DNA from: OMPR01 sp965183835
GTDB lineage: Bacteria > Pseudomonadota > Alphaproteobacteria > Rhodobacterales > Rhodobacteraceae
Assembly: GCA_965183835.1 (NCBI GenBank)
Contig: CBCYME010000005.1
Location: 1-64,000, forward strand
DNA: 64,000 nucleotides
Reading direction: 5' to 3'
The notes beneath the pieces are model-generated. The model had not been told where the DNA came from and made no database searches. It was given only the letters and a program-made list of their open reading frames with translations. Below are positions 62,817-64,000 of the stretch, one piece after another (the stretch's first letter is position 1; every line of letters begins with the position of its first letter). The translations under genes were made by a program, and so were the position numbers.

Positions 62817-63677
62817 TCAGATCACGACGCGATGCTCGGCCTGCCCCGGCGCCACTTCCGGGACTGCAAACACCATCCCCGCCTGAGGGTGCGCCACACG
62901 CGCCGCGGCATCCATCCCCTCCAGTGCTGTCGTGCAGTACAACGTCTGCAGATCCGCGCCACCGAAAGCCGGGCAAGATGTATGCGGCGCATCAAAAGGT
63001 ATGGCCCGCAAAAATTGACCGTCCGGGCCATAGCCCGCCACCCGTGCCGCGCCCCATTCGGCAATCCAGAGCACACCATCCGCATCGACCACCGCCCCAT
63101 CGGGGTTCACCCCCCCCGGGCGCAGATCTACAAACACTTCGGGCTCACCCAGGGGCCAGCCCTGATCATCCAAAGCCACCTTTTGCACCTGCCCCGTCAC
63201 CGTATCGGTGAAATGAGCAAACCGGGCATCCGGTGTAAAACAGATCGCATTCGAAATGGTGATGTCTCGGTAAAGACGCCACAGCGTGCCGCGCCAGTAA
63301 CGCCAGATTGACCCCGCGCCCGGCTGGGCCTGTTTGCCCATGGTTCCGATCCAGAACCCGCCATAGGGATCAGCTCGCCCATCATTGGAGCGCGTCACCG
63401 GATTGTCAGCCTCCAGATCACACAACCGCTGTAGGGCGCCACTGTTGATATCAAATCGCCAAAGCCCGGTTTCCGAGGCTAGGATCAACGTCTCGCGGTC
63501 GACCCGCCCGGCAGCCGAGAACATCTCGTCAAACGTCCAGGCGCATGCGCCACCCGCCCCGTTGGCATACATCCGGCATCTCGTGATATCGAACCAGAAC
63601 AGCTCCTGGCGGTCGGGATGCCACAGCGGACCCTCGCCCAGATCACAAGGGCGGCTGTCGAACACCTGTCGGCTCAT
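62817..63677 (-). CDS. SMP-30/gluconolactonase family protein
   Basis: A 286-residue six-bladed beta-propeller lactonase. CDLGEGPLWHPDRQELFWFD is the typical start with the metal-binding Glu; SNDGRADPYGGFWIGTMGK holds the Asn/Asp pair; NAICFTPDARFAHFTDTVTG and PDGAVVDADGVLWIAEWGAA continue the blades. Members hydrolyse sugar lactones such as gluconolactone or L-arabinono-lactone. It overlaps the SDR gene upstream by ATGA, so the two probably form a sugar oxidation pathway. Confidence 0.92.
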   Translation of the reverse strand: MSRQVFDSRPCDLGEGPLWHPDRQELFWFDITRCRMYANGAGGACAWTFDEMFSAAGRVDRETLILASETGLWRFDINSGALQRLCDLEADNPVTRSNDGRADPYGGFWIGTMGKQAQPGAGSIWRYWRGTLWRLYRDITISNAICFTPDARFAHFTDTVTGQVQKVALDDQGWPLGEPEVFVDLRPGGVNPDGAVVDADGVLWIAEWGAARVAGYGPDGQFLRAIPFDAPHTSCPAFGGADLQTLYCTTALEGMDAAARVAHPQAGMVFAVPEVAPGQAEHRVVI

Positions 63678-64000
63678 CCCGTCACCACCACGCCACCATC
63701 AATCACCATCGATTGACCCGTCATCATCCGGCTGGCCTCGGAAGCCAGAAACAGAGTGCCGCCGACAAGGTCCTCGGGTGCCAGCGTATCCTTGAGGCAT
63801 TGCCGATCCAGATGGCCTGCCAAGGCCTCTTCGGTGACCCACATGTCGCGCTGTTTCTGGGTCATCACCCAGCCCGGCGCCAATGCATTGACCCGGATCC
63901 GATCGGGGCCGAACTCGCGCGCCAGACTGCGGGTCATGCCATTGATACCGGAATTCGACGTTGTATAGACCGGGTACCCCCCGTTGCCCATCATGTAGCT
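63674..64000 (-). CDS. SDR-family sugar dehydrogenase, C-terminal part (cut by window end)
   Basis: The last 108 codons of a classical short-chain dehydrogenase: YTTSNSGINGMTRSLAREFG (catalytic Tyr with an Asn/Ser at the usual Lys position), IRVNALAPGWVMTQKQRDMW, and the tail SMVIDGGVVVTG. The expected YxxxK appears as YTTSN, so the Lys is replaced; check this in the full sequence. Coupled with the lactonase, it probably oxidises a sugar (for example L-fucose or L-arabinose) to a lactone. The 5' end lies beyond 64000. Confidence 0.82.
   Translation of the reverse strand, partial: SYMMGNGGYPVYTTSNSGINGMTRSLAREFGPDRIRVNALAPGWVMTQKQRDMWVTEEALAGHLDRQCLKDTLAPEDLVGGTLFLASEASRMMTGQSMVIDGGVVVTG

Overview
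The window reads as DNA from an alphaproteobacterium of the Rhodobacterales (roseobacter group). The gene content is what such bacteria carry in exopolysaccharide (EPS) loci: roseobacter-type RTX proteins, YjbF/YjbH proteins, DUF2793 proteins and nucleotide-sugar enzymes. It is heavily invaded by insertion sequences. Broken plasmid-type parA genes, iteron-like repeats and many truncated transposons suggest an extrachromosomal replicon, perhaps like the roseobacter 'biofilm plasmids' that carry the rhamnose operon. That is inference: no intact replication gene is present.

Layout. 1-10.9 kb is an EPS block: the 3' end of rfbA (dTDP-rhamnose), a GT4 glycosyltransferase, a Wza-type export lipoprotein, a small epimerase, an initiating sugar transferase, galU, a CapD/WbpM-type membrane dehydratase, and a yjbH-yjbF-yjbE-like set. 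11-15 kb holds a wrecked manC, a secreted M10/RTX metalloprotease and IS3 copy A. 15.4-20.2 kb is a compact minus-strand cassette (ACP, SGNH-like protein, MaoC-SDR fusion, FkbH-like protein) between IS copy A and an IS256 element. It is the best candidate for a little-described system, probably making and transferring an unusual acyl group to a polysaccharide. 21.8-23.5 kb has a sialate-O-acetylesterase-like protein and IS remnants.

24-32 kb is an island with its own style: phage/plasmid-type small proteins, an IS30 element, iteron-like repeats, an XRE regulator, an 11-bp operator-like repeat cluster, a DUF927 ATPase and a serine recombinase. 32.7-34.8 kb is a graveyard of nested transposon fragments (a 630-bp inverted-repeat element, IS66, IS110).

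35.2-41.4 kb resumes polysaccharide metabolism: a UDP-sugar dehydrogenase, glmS, glmU and a methyltransferase. 41.5-49.3 kb is rearranged: an RTX pseudogene, IS3 copies B and C, a duplicated parA 5' end (one copy fused to an IS21 istB tail), a sulfotransferase, and a large RTX protein cut off by IS copy C. 49.5-64 kb returns to EPS and surface functions: DUF2793 and two partners, a second sulfotransferase, glf, gmd and fcl (with an 85-codon gene between them split by another IS3 element), a methyltransferase-like protein, a DUF115-like protein, a coiled-coil protein, a fucosyltransferase-like protein, an SMP-30 lactonase and an SDR cut by the window end.

Together the intact genes would supply dTDP-rhamnose, UDP-glucose, UDP-Galf, GDP-fucose, UDP-GlcNAc and a UDP-HexNAc uronic acid, start the lipid-linked unit, export the polymer, and modify it by acylation, sulfation, methylation or deacetylation. 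No Wzx, Wzy, Wzc or type I secretion genes are in the window. No tRNA, rRNA or CRISPR array was seen.
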